64,000 nt of DNA, taken from the NCBI RefSeq assembly GCF_964340395.1, contig NC_135569.1:12813019-12877018 (forward strand). Reading direction: 5' to 3'. The stretch's first letter is position 1, and the number at the start of each line of letters is the position of its first letter. Position numbers and translations under genes: made by a program. A model generated the notes under the pieces. It was not told where the DNA came from. It ran no database searches and was given only the letters and a program-made list of their open reading frames with translations. This DNA is from Glandiceps talaboti. Taxonomy: Eukaryota > Hemichordata > Enteropneusta > Spengelidae. This document shows positions 1 through 11,569 of the stretch, piece after piece.

Positions 1-463
1 AGTGTTCTGACACGCCGGAAGTCCATGGTGCAATTTCCGGTTTATGTAATTGTTGTGCGACCATAGACCTTTCGTCACAGTGTAGGGTGTATGGTTATAC
101 CTGTACTTTTTGTTGTAAGCAAGTGTGCGTGGTAGCTAGCTTGTAACCTATACCGTGTTGTTCTACAGAATGTTATTACGGAATTGAAATACAACCGACT
201 TCTGAGTCATATATGTTTTGTAGTGTGTGTGGTGAGCGTGGGTTCTACTGGTCCGTGTTACAGTGTAGCTCTGTCAAGTCGTCCATACTCTCCTGGAAAG
301 ACCGCCGGGTCGAATGTGTCCTGACTCAGAAATAGATATTTGGTCCTATGTAATAAATACCAAAACTGAAAATCCTACAGTTCTTGTGCAAGTGCAAAGC
401 CATTCGCTAGAATAAAATCTACCTTTACAGATTGGGTGTTTTCTTGAAGTATGGCGTCCCCTG

Positions 464-516
464 AAACAAAACAAAACAAAACAAAACAAAACAAAACAAA
501 ACAAAACAAACAAAAC
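464..516. repeat. (AAAAC)n microsatellite
   Basis: About ten near-perfect copies of the pentanucleotide ACAAA. Confidence 0.95.
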
Positions 517-1082
517 ACGATACACCTTTGTCGTTTGATATTTTATTAGCGAAGCGATTTTCAGGAAGAGCATTGGCGAATATGTTCAAATTTATTGACA
601 ATTTTACAGAGAATTAAATACAGATCGTCTATTTTTTTCTAACAAGAATTCTATTTGGGTATCTCTGCTAAATAAATACTAGCCTTGGTCCATACCTTTC
701 AAAACCTTAGCAAAGTAGAGGCGAAATTTATTTTAGGTCAACACCACGTATATTTTATGTCTACTACCATACTTTCTATTAGTTAACATCAGAGTAACAA
801 CATGGCAGTGAATATGAAACTGACACACAGGAAGCCCCACGCCCACAAACGAAGTGAGAAAAACAAAAGAATACTGAGACGTAATGATGAGGGCAGTTAC
901 GCTTACTTTTGGTTTAACATCTGTAGCTCTACAAATACATCAAAACTTTGTACTACACTTCAATGTTTTACTAGCTTTCAAGTTGACTGAACAAGTCTTA
1001 TTCAGGGCTCCAAGTCAAGTTAGTATATCGAGTGTACTATGTGCACTTATCAATGTAGCCAATCATTTTGGTGCGTGCTCTC

Positions 1083-1276
1083 TCACACACACACACACGC
1101 ACACGCACACGCACGCGCGCGCACGCACGCACGCACACACACACACACATACATACACACATACACACATACATACATACATACATACATACATACATAC
1201 ATACATACATACATACATACATACATACATACATACATACATACATACATACATACATTCATACATACATACATAC
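1083..1276. repeat. (CA)n / (CACG)n / (CATA)n compound microsatellite
   Basis: The array begins as CA dinucleotides, passes through CACG-type units, then becomes a long CATA tetranucleotide run ending at 1276. It is the first of more than a dozen CATA/TATG arrays in the window. Confidence 0.97.
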
Positions 1277-1643
1277 GAATGCCCAATTGCCAGATTTCTG
1301 AAAAAATGCTTTGATCTTAGCGATTTATTCCAAAATTCCATTTTTTGAAATACAGCATCTATTACTGAAAGTTGCTGAATGTTTGTAAATTTCTTAAGAC
1401 ATGAAAATTATGTTTCCAAGTAACTTTAAATTGCACTAGACCAAGATATAGGATACCGTAGAGCAACCACTTCTGGTACATATATATGTTATACTACAAT
1501 AACAATCAGGTAGACAACAGACTGAGTCAGAACTAGTCGAAGATTCAAGCCATGCACATTTGTACTCAATAACTTGTATGTCCCTAACTTTATGAATAAA
1601 GATTCAGGTTACATTCGGAAGAATAACGATAAAGAAATAGTCT

Positions 1644-1656
1644 TTTAATATTTAAT
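1644..1656 (-). other. Possible polyadenylation signals (ATTAAA twice)
   Basis: TTTAAT occurs at 1644-1649 and 1651-1656, reading ATTAAA on the minus strand 45-57 bases past the stop codon of the 1701-2534 gene. ATTAAA is the commonest variant of the AATAAA signal. The role is inferred from motif and position only. Confidence 0.4.
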
Positions 1657-1700
1657 ATAGATGTGCCTTTTTTGTATTATATCGATCATGAATCTAAAAG

Positions 1701-2534
1701 TCAACCACGACGGTGACCCCTATTTCTTTGTCGACCTCCGTTCGACTGACCCCGTCCTCTCTGATTTGGTCTCTCGTTTTGTGCTGGTAGTCCTTCTGGT
1801 TCTGGTTTTGGTTGTCCTCGTGGACCTGGCCTTCCTTCAGGTCGTGGAGGTGGCGGCGGTGGTCTATCGCCTTCTGGACCACAATCTTCGGGACGAGGCA
1901 TTCCGTCTTCGCCATCGGGTCCCTCTTCTGGAGGTGGAAGAGGTCTTTCATCTTCATCACCCGGTTCCATATCGTTGTCATCACCGTTACCACCAAGTAC
2001 GCCCTCAAGGATTCCGGGTAAACGATCCATTACTCCGCTGATGATATCGGTTAATGCCGGCATGTCCATGCCATCACCGGGTAACATACCATCAAGCTGT
2101 CCAGGTGCATTTGCCATGCCACCATCCACACCCAAGGGTAAGTCTTGTTCACCCGATGGGTCTAAAACATCGCCAAGTCCATTTCCAATACCGACTGGCA
2201 AGCCGCCGATCATACCAGGAATCATACCACCCATGTCATCCTCACCACCATCAGGTAACATAGAAGGCTGAGAGGGCATGATCTCATTGATAAGACCAGT
2301 TCCATCACCACCCATGACACCATCTAGGACGCCAGGTACGACATCCTCGTTATCAATTTCTGCTGGTAGGGAGGCTTTTGATGGTCCTAGCACTTCATTT
2401 ACGGTGTCATCTACAGTGTCGATGTTATCTGGGAGGTTGGGGAAACCGGCACCACCGGTACCTCCTAAATCAAACGCAGCTCCATCGATGACCACCACTA
2501 ACAACAGAGCCACGAAACACACTGCCAACCTCAT
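1701..2534 (-). CDS. Secreted acidic Gly/Pro/Asp-rich protein with basic Arg/Gly tail
   Basis: This 277-residue single-exon frame starts with a clear signal peptide (about residues 1-19, hydrophobic core LLLVVV). The mature part has three zones: a Gly/Asp/Met/Leu-rich acidic region with many GGM, MIPG and MLPDG pieces (to about 180), a Pro/Glu-rich region with a six-proline run (about 190-240), and a basic Arg/Gly/Gln/Asn tail (about 250-277, RGRGQ, RGHRRG). The mature chain has one Cys. I recognise no enzyme domain. Charge segregation and low complexity resemble matrix, mucus or biomineral-associated proteins, but that is analogy, not homology. The start is supported by the signal peptide and by an acceptor sequence six bases upstream. 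Downstream neighbours on the same strand share this layout. Confidence 0.8.
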   Translation of the reverse strand: MRLAVCFVALLLVVVIDGAAFDLGGTGGAGFPNLPDNIDTVDDTVNEVLGPSKASLPAEIDNEDVVPGVLDGVMGGDGTGLINEIMPSQPSMLPDGGEDDMGGMIPGMIGGLPVGIGNGLGDVLDPSGEQDLPLGVDGGMANAPGQLDGMLPGDGMDMPALTDIISGVMDRLPGILEGVLGGNGDDNDMEPGDEDERPLPPPEEGPDGEDGMPRPEDCGPEGDRPPPPPPRPEGRPGPRGQPKPEPEGLPAQNERPNQRGRGQSNGGRQRNRGHRRG

Positions 2535-2543
2535 GGTTATCTG
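2535..2543 (-). other. Splice acceptor just upstream of the ATG
   Basis: On the minus strand the sequence reads TTTTACAG then ATAACC then ATG, a pyrimidine-rich acceptor with AG six bases before the start codon. It implies a 5'-UTR intron with an unseen leader exon, or a trans-splicing acceptor. The same arrangement precedes the other three secreted-protein genes. Confidence 0.6.
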
Positions 2544-3026
2544 TAAAAGTCAGAGAACAAAATATACAGATGTAAAACGTGTATATTTGCAGCTGCAGTG
2601 ACGATGGGAGTTCATTCATCATTTTTGTAAAGTTGGGTAAAGCCTAACGCTAGTAAAAGGAAAGACAAACGATTTTATGAAATGAACACCAGGGGCGCTA
2701 TTCGGCAGCAATCATCGGACCAAAGATGAGGGCATGCATAATGTACACCTATGCAGTTCTTACATTGTATCTACTTCAGGAGTTAACAAAATAAGTGTTC
2801 AGTACACGTTGCTCTGTCGTGAAAATAGTTATTGAAATTTGAAACTTTTTGAGGCATAGTACTGAATCAAGAAGGATGTAGTACGTGAAAGACTCTGGCG
2901 TTACTATGGTGATGAAATTGGTGAAATATTGATCAGTGATAACACAGATAACTGTATTTCGGATTAATAGTACTATATTAAAAAATAATAAAACCAACAA
3001 GATGACAATTATTGGGGCTTTGTAAT

Positions 3027-3280
3027 TCACACACACACACACACACACATACACACATACATACATACATACATACATACATACATACATACATACATAC
3101 ATACACACGTACACATACACATACATACATACATACATACATACATACACACATACACACATACACACATACACACATACATACATACATACATACATAC
3201 ATACATACATACACACACACACATACATACATACATACATACATACATACATACATACATACATACATACATACATACAT

Positions 3281-3311
<31 letters not shown>

Positions 3312-3336
3312 TATACACACACACATACTCAGAGAC
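3027..3336. repeat. (CA)n / (CATA)n compound microsatellite
   Basis: About 310 bases of alternating CACACA and CATACATA blocks with a few CACGTA interruptions. Open frames here on both strands are repeat artefacts. Confidence 0.97.
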
Positions 3337-3875
3337 ACAAATCCTGTTACGCAATCGTAGTTCGATGATGCAGCACAAATTTGAGAAACCAACAGGACAC
3401 TAGTTTGTAGAGGTCATTTTAACAAAACCGCATATAATCAGTTGTTGCACCTTGTGTATGGACATATTCTGTCCACTCCAATGTTTTGGTATATACTTGA
3501 AAATATTGTAGTATCGGCTTAATTATGAACATTTCTTGATGTGACATACTCGTAAACAAACATAAACCCCTTCACGATACTGTTCGAGTCGAGCTGTAAA
3601 AAGTTGTTTTTTTTCGTTGGTTCAGGGGAAGTAAACTCTAGCTTATGAGAATGTGAAAAGATATTATTACTTTTTTAAAATTGGGATATATGTCAAGAAA
3701 TCGAAGGTATTTATATTATGGATGTTTTAGTGTACGTTGACACGTCCATGTATAAACTTACATTCAAACTGAATTGAAAGTAAATGAATGATTTGACCAG
3801 AGACCCTACACGTACGTGGTCCATGACTTAGAAATGCATAAGGAACGAGTGATACAGTCCAAATCAATAAATACA

Positions 3876-3909
3876 ATCCGACGTTTCGAATCAAAAATCT
3901 TTATCAAGG
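3876..3909 (-). other. Degenerate hammerhead-ribozyme-like motif
   Basis: On the minus strand a TTGATAA-like box is followed by a short A/T stem and then CGAAACGTCGGAT. This layout resembles the CUGANGA...GAAAC core of hammerhead motifs found in Penelope-like and related animal retroelements. The first box departs from consensus at two positions, so an active ribozyme is unlikely. It may mark a decayed retroelement end. Confidence 0.25.
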
Positions 3910-4769
3910 GATATCAAGGCACTATGACTTGACCCGTAGGGTCTATGACTTGACCCGTTATCTACTTTCTACCTGCCAAAACAAATGACCTAGGCAGACG
4001 AACAAGATTGTACACTCTTCTATATTTGTTATTCTTAAGGTTCAGTTGTCTAGCAATAAGTATAAGTAAACACATTCTAACACCAAGCCCTCCCATCTTA
4101 ACCTAACAAAGCATACAATTAAAAGAGATTAGTTTATGTCAATAGTTAACATAAACAGAACATTTAGCAAGGCACTTGTTACTCCTAGAGGAATTTGTAA
4201 TTCAACTGTTCCATTTTCCCTTTTGTGTTTTAAGTTTAATTTACTAGTCATGTGTTTTAGTAGCAAAAATTGGTAAAAAATGTTAACGATTCTGTTTCTT
4301 CATATCTCACTAGCAATTTCGGAAAATAATCGACATATTTGAGTTTTATTTTTTATCAGGGTCACCACCCTGAAAGACTACAAAAGTTAAGTTATGTGAT
4401 GTGATGTACTAAAATTTTCAAGTCTCCATGCTCTGTTTTTTCCACAATAATCCTATATTCCTGCCGAGTGATAGTGACCGTTATTTCTCAAATGTTACAA
4501 ATAAGGTAGGTTATTCATAATTAAAATGGAAACTGATAATGCAATTGTCAAAAGTTGACATGCTATAAATTTATCTTTTTTTGAAACCGAGTATTGATGT
4601 CACAAGATCTAATAACCCATATTAAAGTCTACTCGCTTATATTAATATTTAATATGTAATATAGATAAAAATATATTTATATAAATAATTTGAGGGGTTT
4701 TATTTTTTATTTACATTTAAAATAAACAGTTATTCACACCATTCTACTTTTCACAAATTTGTGATTATT

Positions 4770-4804
4770 GAATTCCGATGTACTAACAAAGTTCATCGGA
4801 ATTC
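4770..4804. repeat. Short perfect inverted repeat (hairpin)
   Basis: Arms GAATTCCGATG and CATCGGAATTC are perfect complements separated by 13 bases. No transposon boundary or gene context is evident. Confidence 0.6.
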
Positions 4805-5223
4805 ATGAGCGATAGAAAAACTGATGGTTTATCTGGTTGCCTCCCTTTTTATCAATCGACTTTGATCGCGAGTTATCTTACCCAGCAGACTCGAAAAAAG
4901 CTAGACTGATCGACATCCTAATCAGATATGACATACTAATTGATTAGGATTGAATTCAGGCTTGAAAAATAATTGTCTGGCAAAGCATAATATAGAAATG
5001 TTTGTTCTTGAACAAAACTATCTAATGTAATATTTTTGACTCCACTAATAAGATAACATTTGGCCTTTCAATGCGAGAACCTGGGATAGAATAATTGGCC
5101 TTTAAGAGAAGAGGACCCACATTTGCATGAATTTTCGCATTGTCATTTCGTGTCAATTGTGTATCCATGAATAAAAGAAAGTCGTACGTGTCTTTTTTTG
5201 TGAAAGTTTCATCTGAAAATCAA

Positions 5224-5343
5224 TACCTACACATACAGGTGCAAGCTATATATAAAGCCTTTAAGATGAAATGAAAGCTGAAACATATATCTAAAGATAT
5301 GCTTTGAAAAAACGATATGTGTAGGTATGTGTAGAGCTTGCAT
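5224..5343. repeat. Imperfect nested inverted repeat
   Basis: TACCTACACATA on the left is matched by TATGTGTAGGTA on the right, and TGCAAGCT by AGCTTGCA. The order of the two pairs is not simply nested, so this is probably a rearranged palindromic element rather than one hairpin. Confidence 0.35.
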
Positions 5344-7137
5344 ATTTTCGGGAATCTAGAAGGATGGGCAAAGTTTTGCTTTGCGTAGTGTAGAATATTT
5401 ATAAGTCCGAGTCATTGAGATCCGAAGAGAACGCTGTCTATTGATAGCTTTCGAATATGTAGACTGAAAAAAAAGATCGAACCGTAGCTATATTAGAGAG
5501 CATTAGCTAGGAAGAGAAGGTGATATTGTGTAGTGCTTACCTGTCCGTGTATTACTCAGCAGCCTTTCTAAATAAAAATGACGGGTTTTGTTTCTGTTTC
5601 TATCTACATGTAGTACCTTTGGGTCCAGACAAACAATCCGTACCGGGTTCTTACTACCTCTATTACGTAACCGAAAGCTTTTAGCGCACATTCAAGGGGA
5701 AACTTATGCCAAAATACACTCAAGTGTCTTTGCTTAGCGAAGAGAGAACAAACTTAGGCATAATAGCGAAGTTCTTCACTGTGATCATAGGTAAATAAAG
5801 GAACTCTATGACTTTCATTATTGAGGTGTAATGGATCATGTGAGACTGTACAACTCTCCCAATGATCATTCTGATTGGCCTTTGGCAATAATGTGATAAT
5901 CGCCAACCAATTAGTGGTAAGATACCGTAACCACGTCATTCACAAAGTTGTCAGAACTCGACAATCTCTACGAATTCCTGGTCCTTTGCAAATACTGGTG
6001 ACAGCACGTGTTTTAGTTAGTGATCTAACGTACTATAGGGGCTGGGTCATTTTTAAATGGTGGTGATGGTGGTAGTGGTGGGGGAGGATTAGTGCGTGTG
6101 TTTGTAATTGTGGGGCGGGGGATGACTTTGGAAAACAAAATTGCTAATTTCATTTTTGTACAATGAAATAACAAATAAAATGTGGACAACTCAAAATCTA
6201 CTACGGGAGTGGGATAGCCCCTCCTATACCCCCCTATCTGTATCTACGCATGCGTATTGTGTGTTATATTTTTCAAATAAGAAAGAAGAAACTTCAGTAA
6301 TGGTATATAGCACTAATGAAAGGCCCGTTTGTATATCAGCAAATACGACTTTTCCTTCTGTGGCCCATTGCATGCATATGTAATGATATAATTGATATTA
6401 CTTGTAATATATCATTTTGTCGATGAGATAACAACAATATTCTTACTGCAAATTGTTAAAATACCAATAACGAGACATGGGTTTTATCCAGAAGAAGTAC
6501 AGCAGTGTTGCAGCCAGCCTTTTCAAAGAGTGGGACAAAGTGTTCCGAAACTTTCATTTTTCTGGGTCATCATACAATTTTTGGGGGACATTATAAAAAA
6601 AAGCGCCAATAGCGTTGTAGCACAACTGTACAGTTTTTCAAAATATTTACCCATATGCTGACCCATACTAGATATTTGCTGAATGATTATGCAGTTGCCT
6701 ATCCAACCCTGTTGTTATCTATGTAATATACATGATCATTTGGCTATTGCTATAGGTGTGGTCATGTTGCTAAACATATTTGCATACAATTTTAGTGTGG
6801 GTCAACTATGACCCGTCACTTCCAAAATTGTGGGTCAGGTCCAGAAAATGTGTGTCAAATGACCCAAAAAAAACCTCTGGCTGCAACACTGGTACAGTAA
6901 CGGATTTAAATCACGATCGCATGGGGGAGGGGGGGGGGGTGAGCTTAGTGTAAGCACCCAAAATCAATTTGATAGGATTTGTTGTACAATATTACGTGCA
7001 CAGCTGCACAGATACATTTACCAACTGGCGAGTCAATTCTGTTCAGGATGTACAATATTATAAGTGGTCTTAGACTGAACCAATTTGAAACCACACCGTA
7101 GCCCCGGCTAAAACCACAATTTACCATTTTCCTCATA

Positions 7138-7471
7138 GGCATGTGGATAAGGTTTGGGTATCTATTTTGGATTTTTCATTCATAAATCAATTTTATCATG
7201 ACTTCCTACTTGAAAAAATACTGTGAAACAACATATGCCAAGTCCTTGGTTGTAGCCCAATACATTGAAAAAAAATTAATATATGTGTAAAATTTGTTAT
7301 TGTATTTACAATAACAAACTGTTTACACTTTCTTTTTTTAGCTTTTCGCAAGGTATTGAATGACAAAGACAGACTTGTTATAAGCTTATGTAGTTTCACA
7401 CTGATATTTTTTTCCATGATAAAGTTGTTTTTTAAATTAGAATTCCAACAATCTTCATCTATATGGCCACG
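7138..7471. mobile_element. MITE, copy 1 of a family with two copies here
   Basis: This roughly 334-bp segment is similar along its length to 24930-25278. Its ends are inverted copies of a terminus resembling GTGGCCATATGGATGAGG. The two elements share internal blocks such as ACTTCCTACTTGAAAAA and TATGCCAAGTCCTTG. It has no coding capacity, so it is non-autonomous. Its left terminus is eroded relative to copy 2. Confidence 0.65.
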
Positions 7472-7691
7472 TCAAAATTTTATAACCAATTGTGACTAAG
7501 ATTTCTTCATGATCAAATCAATGCAAACACCAAAAGCAACCGTCATCTCAATGCCTGTTGATGTCTATGGCAAGATCCAGTAATGTAAATTTAGTACTCC
7601 TCATTTCACGGAAACAAAATTGAGTATCACTCAAAATTTTAAATTTTTTAAGGAAAGACATTCATTGAGTCTTTTTTTTTTCTCAAATTAT

Positions 7692-7840
7692 TTAAGCTAA
7701 AATAGGCAGATTAACTGAAATTGGACGGTAATTGTCCAGTTCCTCCGTTGAGCCTTTCTTGTACAAGGTAGCTACTCTAGCAATTTTCAGACGATCAGGA
7801 AAGATACTACATTTGAATAAAAAGTTCAAAATATGGCTGG
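7692..7840 (-). pseudogene. Non-LTR retrotransposon reverse-transcriptase fragment
   Basis: The minus-strand translation contains FPDRLKIARVATLYKKG followed by LDNYRPISV, the conserved start of the reverse-transcriptase domain in CR1/L2/jockey-type non-LTR elements (family pattern: FPD..K.A.V.P.YKKG....NYRPIS). Only about 50 residues remain before the reading frame stops, and no endonuclease or catalytic FxDD box is present nearby. It is a dead fragment. The open frame extends upstream only through a G-rich tract and is not real coding there. Confidence 0.75.
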
Positions 7841-7848
7841 CTAACATC

Positions 7849-7888
7849 ACCCCCACCCCACCCCAAACCACCCCCACCCCACCCCCAT
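7849..7888 (-). other. G-rich tract, potential G-quadruplex
   Basis: CACCCC-type units on the plus strand give repeated GGGG runs separated by single T or short spacers on the minus strand. Six or more G-runs within 40 bases satisfy the usual G-quadruplex pattern. Confidence 0.6.
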
Positions 7889-8267
7889 ACTATTAAAGGA
7901 TCAAAAACAATTAATCACAATCAGAGAAAACGGTGTGATGATGGTCGTCATATTTCACATTTAGTTATTATCCAGAACCTTTAAGACATGACACCAAACT
8001 CAGCTATATACATATCAATATAAGTAAAGAGAAGTAGTGTTTGAACAATAAATATGACAGCAGTTTTTGGACATTACAACAACAACTAATTGTAATTGTA
8101 GATAGCGCCCTCGGACGACAGGTGTGGCTATTTAGCTACACGTACAGGTCAGGCACGTTTGTCTCTGGAGACGTGAGTTGTCCTGTAGATGTGTAAAGGA
8201 AAATAGTGCAAAGACTTCACATTTGAGGTAAAACAAATGTCACATACATACTGACACAGGCATTCAC
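7889..8267. other. Intergenic, no supported gene
   Basis: No coding or RNA-gene signal recognised. Confidence 0.5.
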
Positions 8268-8451
8268 ATACATACATACATACATACATACATACATACA
8301 TACATACATACATACATACATACATACATACATACACACACACACGTACGTACGTACGTACACACACACACACAGACACGTACGTACGTACGTACGTACG
8401 TACATACATACATACATACATACATACATACATACATACATACATACATAC
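8268..8451. repeat. (CATA)n with central (ACGT)n block
   Basis: Two CATA arrays flank a core of CA and self-complementary TACG/ACGT units. The ACGT blocks are palindromic and could extrude cruciforms. Confidence 0.95.
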
Positions 8452-8992
8452 ACCTTTGAAAGCAGAACGCCACTCCAGAAAATAAAATTTTCATGAACGT
8501 TTGGTTCTGGAGAGTCATGTCATTGGTTTATATCACCTGCATTACATACAATTTCAGAGACACATCAAGTTAAAATGCCCTCACTTATTATGGGATGTTT
8601 GCCATGGGCCACATTGTCACACGGGAGTCAGAAGAAATGTTCGTAATGTAGGTAATGTAAAATCATGAAATGACTCACCAGAACCCAATTTTTATGAACA
8701 TGTCTCTATTTCCAGGAGTAGTATTCCTTTTTAAGCCTATGATCACTCTCGTGAATGGATAAAAACAGTCATGTGATAGTCATGTGATACATATACGAAG
8801 ACACTAACATTGATTTCATGGATGTTTGATTTTATTCATCCAATTTATTATATACTACACATTGAATTTTGCCATCTTGCCTTGTTTTTACTCGGTGTGT
8901 CACAATGTAAATAAATACATTTGTAATTCTGTAAAGTTTCTCTCAGGTTGATTTTATTCATCTGTAGCCGATGATAGTTCATCAAGACTTGA
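8452..8992. other. 3' flank / probable 3'-UTR of the 164-aa secreted protein gene
   Basis: TTTATT occurs at 8831-8836 and 8844-8849, and also at 8953, reading AATAAA on the minus strand 40-160 bases past the stop at 8993. These are plausible polyadenylation signals. Nothing coding is seen further left. Confidence 0.5.
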
Positions 8993-9487
8993 TTACTTGC
9001 CACGACCACGGCCACGACCCTGACCACGTCCTCTACTTCTACGCCTGTTCTTTCTGCCGCGGCCTGGTTTCTTGCGTGGTTTGTCTTCTTCTCCCTCTGG
9101 TTCTGGTTTAGGCATGTCTCCATCACCTGGTGGCATCATACCACCATCGTCACCAGGCATGTCGTCATCACCTGGTGGCATCATACCACCATCGTCACCA
9201 GGCATGTCGTCATCACGTGGGGGCATTTCATCGCTATCAGTCTCATCAGGTCTGTCGTCATCACGTGGGGGCATTTCATCGTCGTCAGGTTCACCATCAC
9301 TTCTAGGTTCTGGCTCACCATCAGGTTCACCTTCACTTCTAGGTTCTGGCTCACCATCAGGTTCGCCATCACTTCTAGGTTCTGGCTCACCATCAGGTTT
9401 ACCTTCACTTCCAGGTTCTGGGACAGACTCCTGTGCTTGGACTGCCACCATGGTTACAAGAAGGACAAGGCACAGAGTGAGCTTCAT
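8993..9487 (-). CDS. Secreted acidic-repeat protein with strongly basic C-terminal tail
   Basis: This 164-residue frame starts with a signal peptide (residues 1-18, core LCLVLLVTMVAV, likely cut after VQA). Residues about 24-70 are tandem copies of a DGEPEPRS-type unit. Residues about 70-130 repeat MPPRDDD and DDGGMMPPGDD units. The last 30 or so residues are Arg/Gly/Lys-rich (RRRSRGRGQGRGRGRGK). The mature chain therefore has an acidic block joined to a basic block, with no Cys. I recognise no catalytic domain. It resembles the 277-aa neighbour in layout and wording (GGM, PPG, RG tail), so common ancestry is plausible. Calcium or mineral binding by the Asp/Glu repeats is a guess. An acceptor ten bases upstream of the ATG supports this start. 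Confidence 0.82.
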   Translation of the reverse strand: MKLTLCLVLLVTMVAVQAQESVPEPGSEGKPDGEPEPRSDGEPDGEPEPRSEGEPDGEPEPRSDGEPDDDEMPPRDDDRPDETDSDEMPPRDDDMPGDDGGMMPPGDDDMPGDDGGMMPPGDGDMPKPEPEGEEDKPRKKPGRGRKNRRRSRGRGQGRGRGRGK

Positions 9488-9499
9488 CCTTGTTAATCT
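9488..9499 (-). other. Splice acceptor just upstream of the ATG
   Basis: The minus strand reads GGCGTTACAG then ATTAACAAGG then ATG. The AG lies ten bases before the start, matching the other cluster members. Confidence 0.55.
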
Positions 9500-9951
9500 G
9501 TAACGCCAAAAAATTGAAGTTTATAAAAATACACATACAAACACTTAATAATAGGTAACACTTAATAATGATAACCTGCGAATAGAAACTAGTATTTTTC
9601 TTTTGAATGAATTTAATATAGTAAGCTCTAACATCATAAGGGAACTCTACAACTGTAAGCCGTTGCTATAGCAACGACTAGAAAGGAAACGACTTACAGG
9701 TGCAGATTTCCTTGATATATCAAAGGGTCACATTAAGTCCGTCTGGGAGAAGGGAGCTAGAGTCGTTGTCCAACTGCTCTTCGTTTTCTTCGAAATTGAG
9801 AGTGAGGGGAGGGAAGGGGAGGGGCAACTCCTTGAGTACCCAACATGTTGACGTCCTCATACCTCATGTTAGGAAAGGGGTGACAATTTCTCATACCACA
9901 GCTTAATTAACGACTGATATATTCTGACATGGTCAGGTATTTTTTTTCTTT

Positions 9952-9952
9952 T

Positions 9953-9996
<44 letters not shown>

Positions 9997-10042
9997 TTAT
10001 TTATTTATTTTATTTATTTATTTTTTTGTTATTTATTTAATT
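9952..10042. repeat. (CAT)n followed by (TTTA)n
   Basis: About fifteen CAT trinucleotides run directly into a TTTA-rich stretch. Confidence 0.92.
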
Positions 10043-11257
10043 GTTTTTATTTATATGTTTTGGGTGTTGTTTTTTAAGGATAAGGATAACTTTATCCTAA
10101 GGCATGAATCTGCAACTCTACCCGAAACTCCACTTCGGCTAAAGAGATAATGATGTCGATCAATTTACTGGTAAAAATACTATTGCATATAATAACTACT
10201 GTTACTACAGCACTGTGACACTAATATTGTTGACCAAATGCACTTAAAATAAATCGCTAGCACTGTTTTTGTCATGATAAATATTGACCAAAGCTGTTAC
10301 CTCGTTCACGGTCTCAAATCAATTAATATACATCATTATGAAAATATTGATACACCGGACTTCAAATTTACACATTGACAGAATTAATTGAATGTTCCCA
10401 TCAGAGTTCTCTCCTGAATGTATGAAGGATTAAAAAACAGCACAACTAGAAAACCAAAATATATTCCTGATACAATCAATTTGACTCTGTTTATCGATAT
10501 GATATTTTCTCAATTGTCATGCAATCTAAACTTAACTAAGAGAAAACGCACAAATGGAAAACGAAATTCTCTAAGTTTAAGTTGTCGTCATGATGTACTT
10601 CATTCAAAATTTAGTTTATTTCGCTTTATATTTTAAAAATTACTTCGACCCCAAGATAAGATACTTATCGGTCACAAAACGTCTGTGACAGTTTGATAAG
10701 GTGTAACAGAAGTAAATGAAGACAATTATAAGGTATGTAGATGAACATGTTATGCAGACTGTATTGGTTTCTCTCTGGAATACGATTTTTCTTTTTAAAA
10801 AAAGTGATTACCATAGATGAGGCAAAGGCATGAAAACATAAAAGTAAATTGTTACCATTGCATGCAAAAAAAATGTTTAGGGTCGGGCGCTTCACTAGGG
10901 TCGGCCGGGTTATCGAAAACACACTATTTTGTATTTGGCCTAAATTGTAGAACTGTACTTTTTCTCAAAGAAAATGAAGGGTGGAATCTACTTACCCCGT
11001 TTGCTACCACAGAACCAAATAAGACACCGACAGTAATAATCAGCTGTAGCAAGTGACGTACTGCAGACCTAGACGTCTATATATAGGTTTAAATGTCAAC
11101 TTATGTAGATTTTAATGGTACCCTTAACTTACTGATTTATTCACTGTGTTAGTTCTAGCTGTCACAGTTGCTTGTTTGGTTGAAAAAACAAACAAATATT
11201 GAATTTATCAAATTCTCTCTTTTGAAAAAAACAACAATTGAATTATTAAATTCTCGA
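10043..11257. other. Intergenic, no supported gene
   Basis: AT-rich. Open frames are short and match nothing I recognise. Confidence 0.5.
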
Positions 11258-11300
11258 CAGCAACAACAACAACAACACACACACACACACACACACACAA
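11258..11300. repeat. (CAA)n(CA)n microsatellite
   Basis: Short trinucleotide then dinucleotide run. Confidence 0.9.
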
Positions 11301-11569
11301 TTAAATTATCAAGGCCTCCCAAATAACAAAGTCACAAAAAATATCATATTTATCCCAATATCTAGTTTGTCAAATTGAAAGTTAACAAATGTAAGAAGTT
11401 CCTGTTCCTTTGACCTGTATAAACGGATCACATAATTATAGTTGAAATGTGTACATTCTGTGTGAATGTTATCAATTCGCGGTTCTCAATTGTCTTTATT
11501 ACATTACTGAGACAATACTACGAATTATTCAACAGTCATGTGTTTTGACCAAGATTGATACTTTCTGAG

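Larger units (their letters stand above)
1..1700. other. Intergenic stretch, no supported gene
   Basis: I see no coding exon in this stretch. It holds an AAAAC pentanucleotide run and a long CA/CATA microsatellite, listed separately. Long open frames over the microsatellite are only repeat translations (His-Thr or Tyr-Val-Cys-Met runs). Two ATTAAA-type hexamers on the minus strand near the right edge may serve the next gene. Confidence 0.6.
3337..7137. other. Intergenic stretch, no supported gene
   Basis: Open frames are short and unrelated to anything I recognise. The stretch holds a hammerhead-like motif and two small inverted repeats, listed separately, in AT-rich sequence. Confidence 0.6.
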
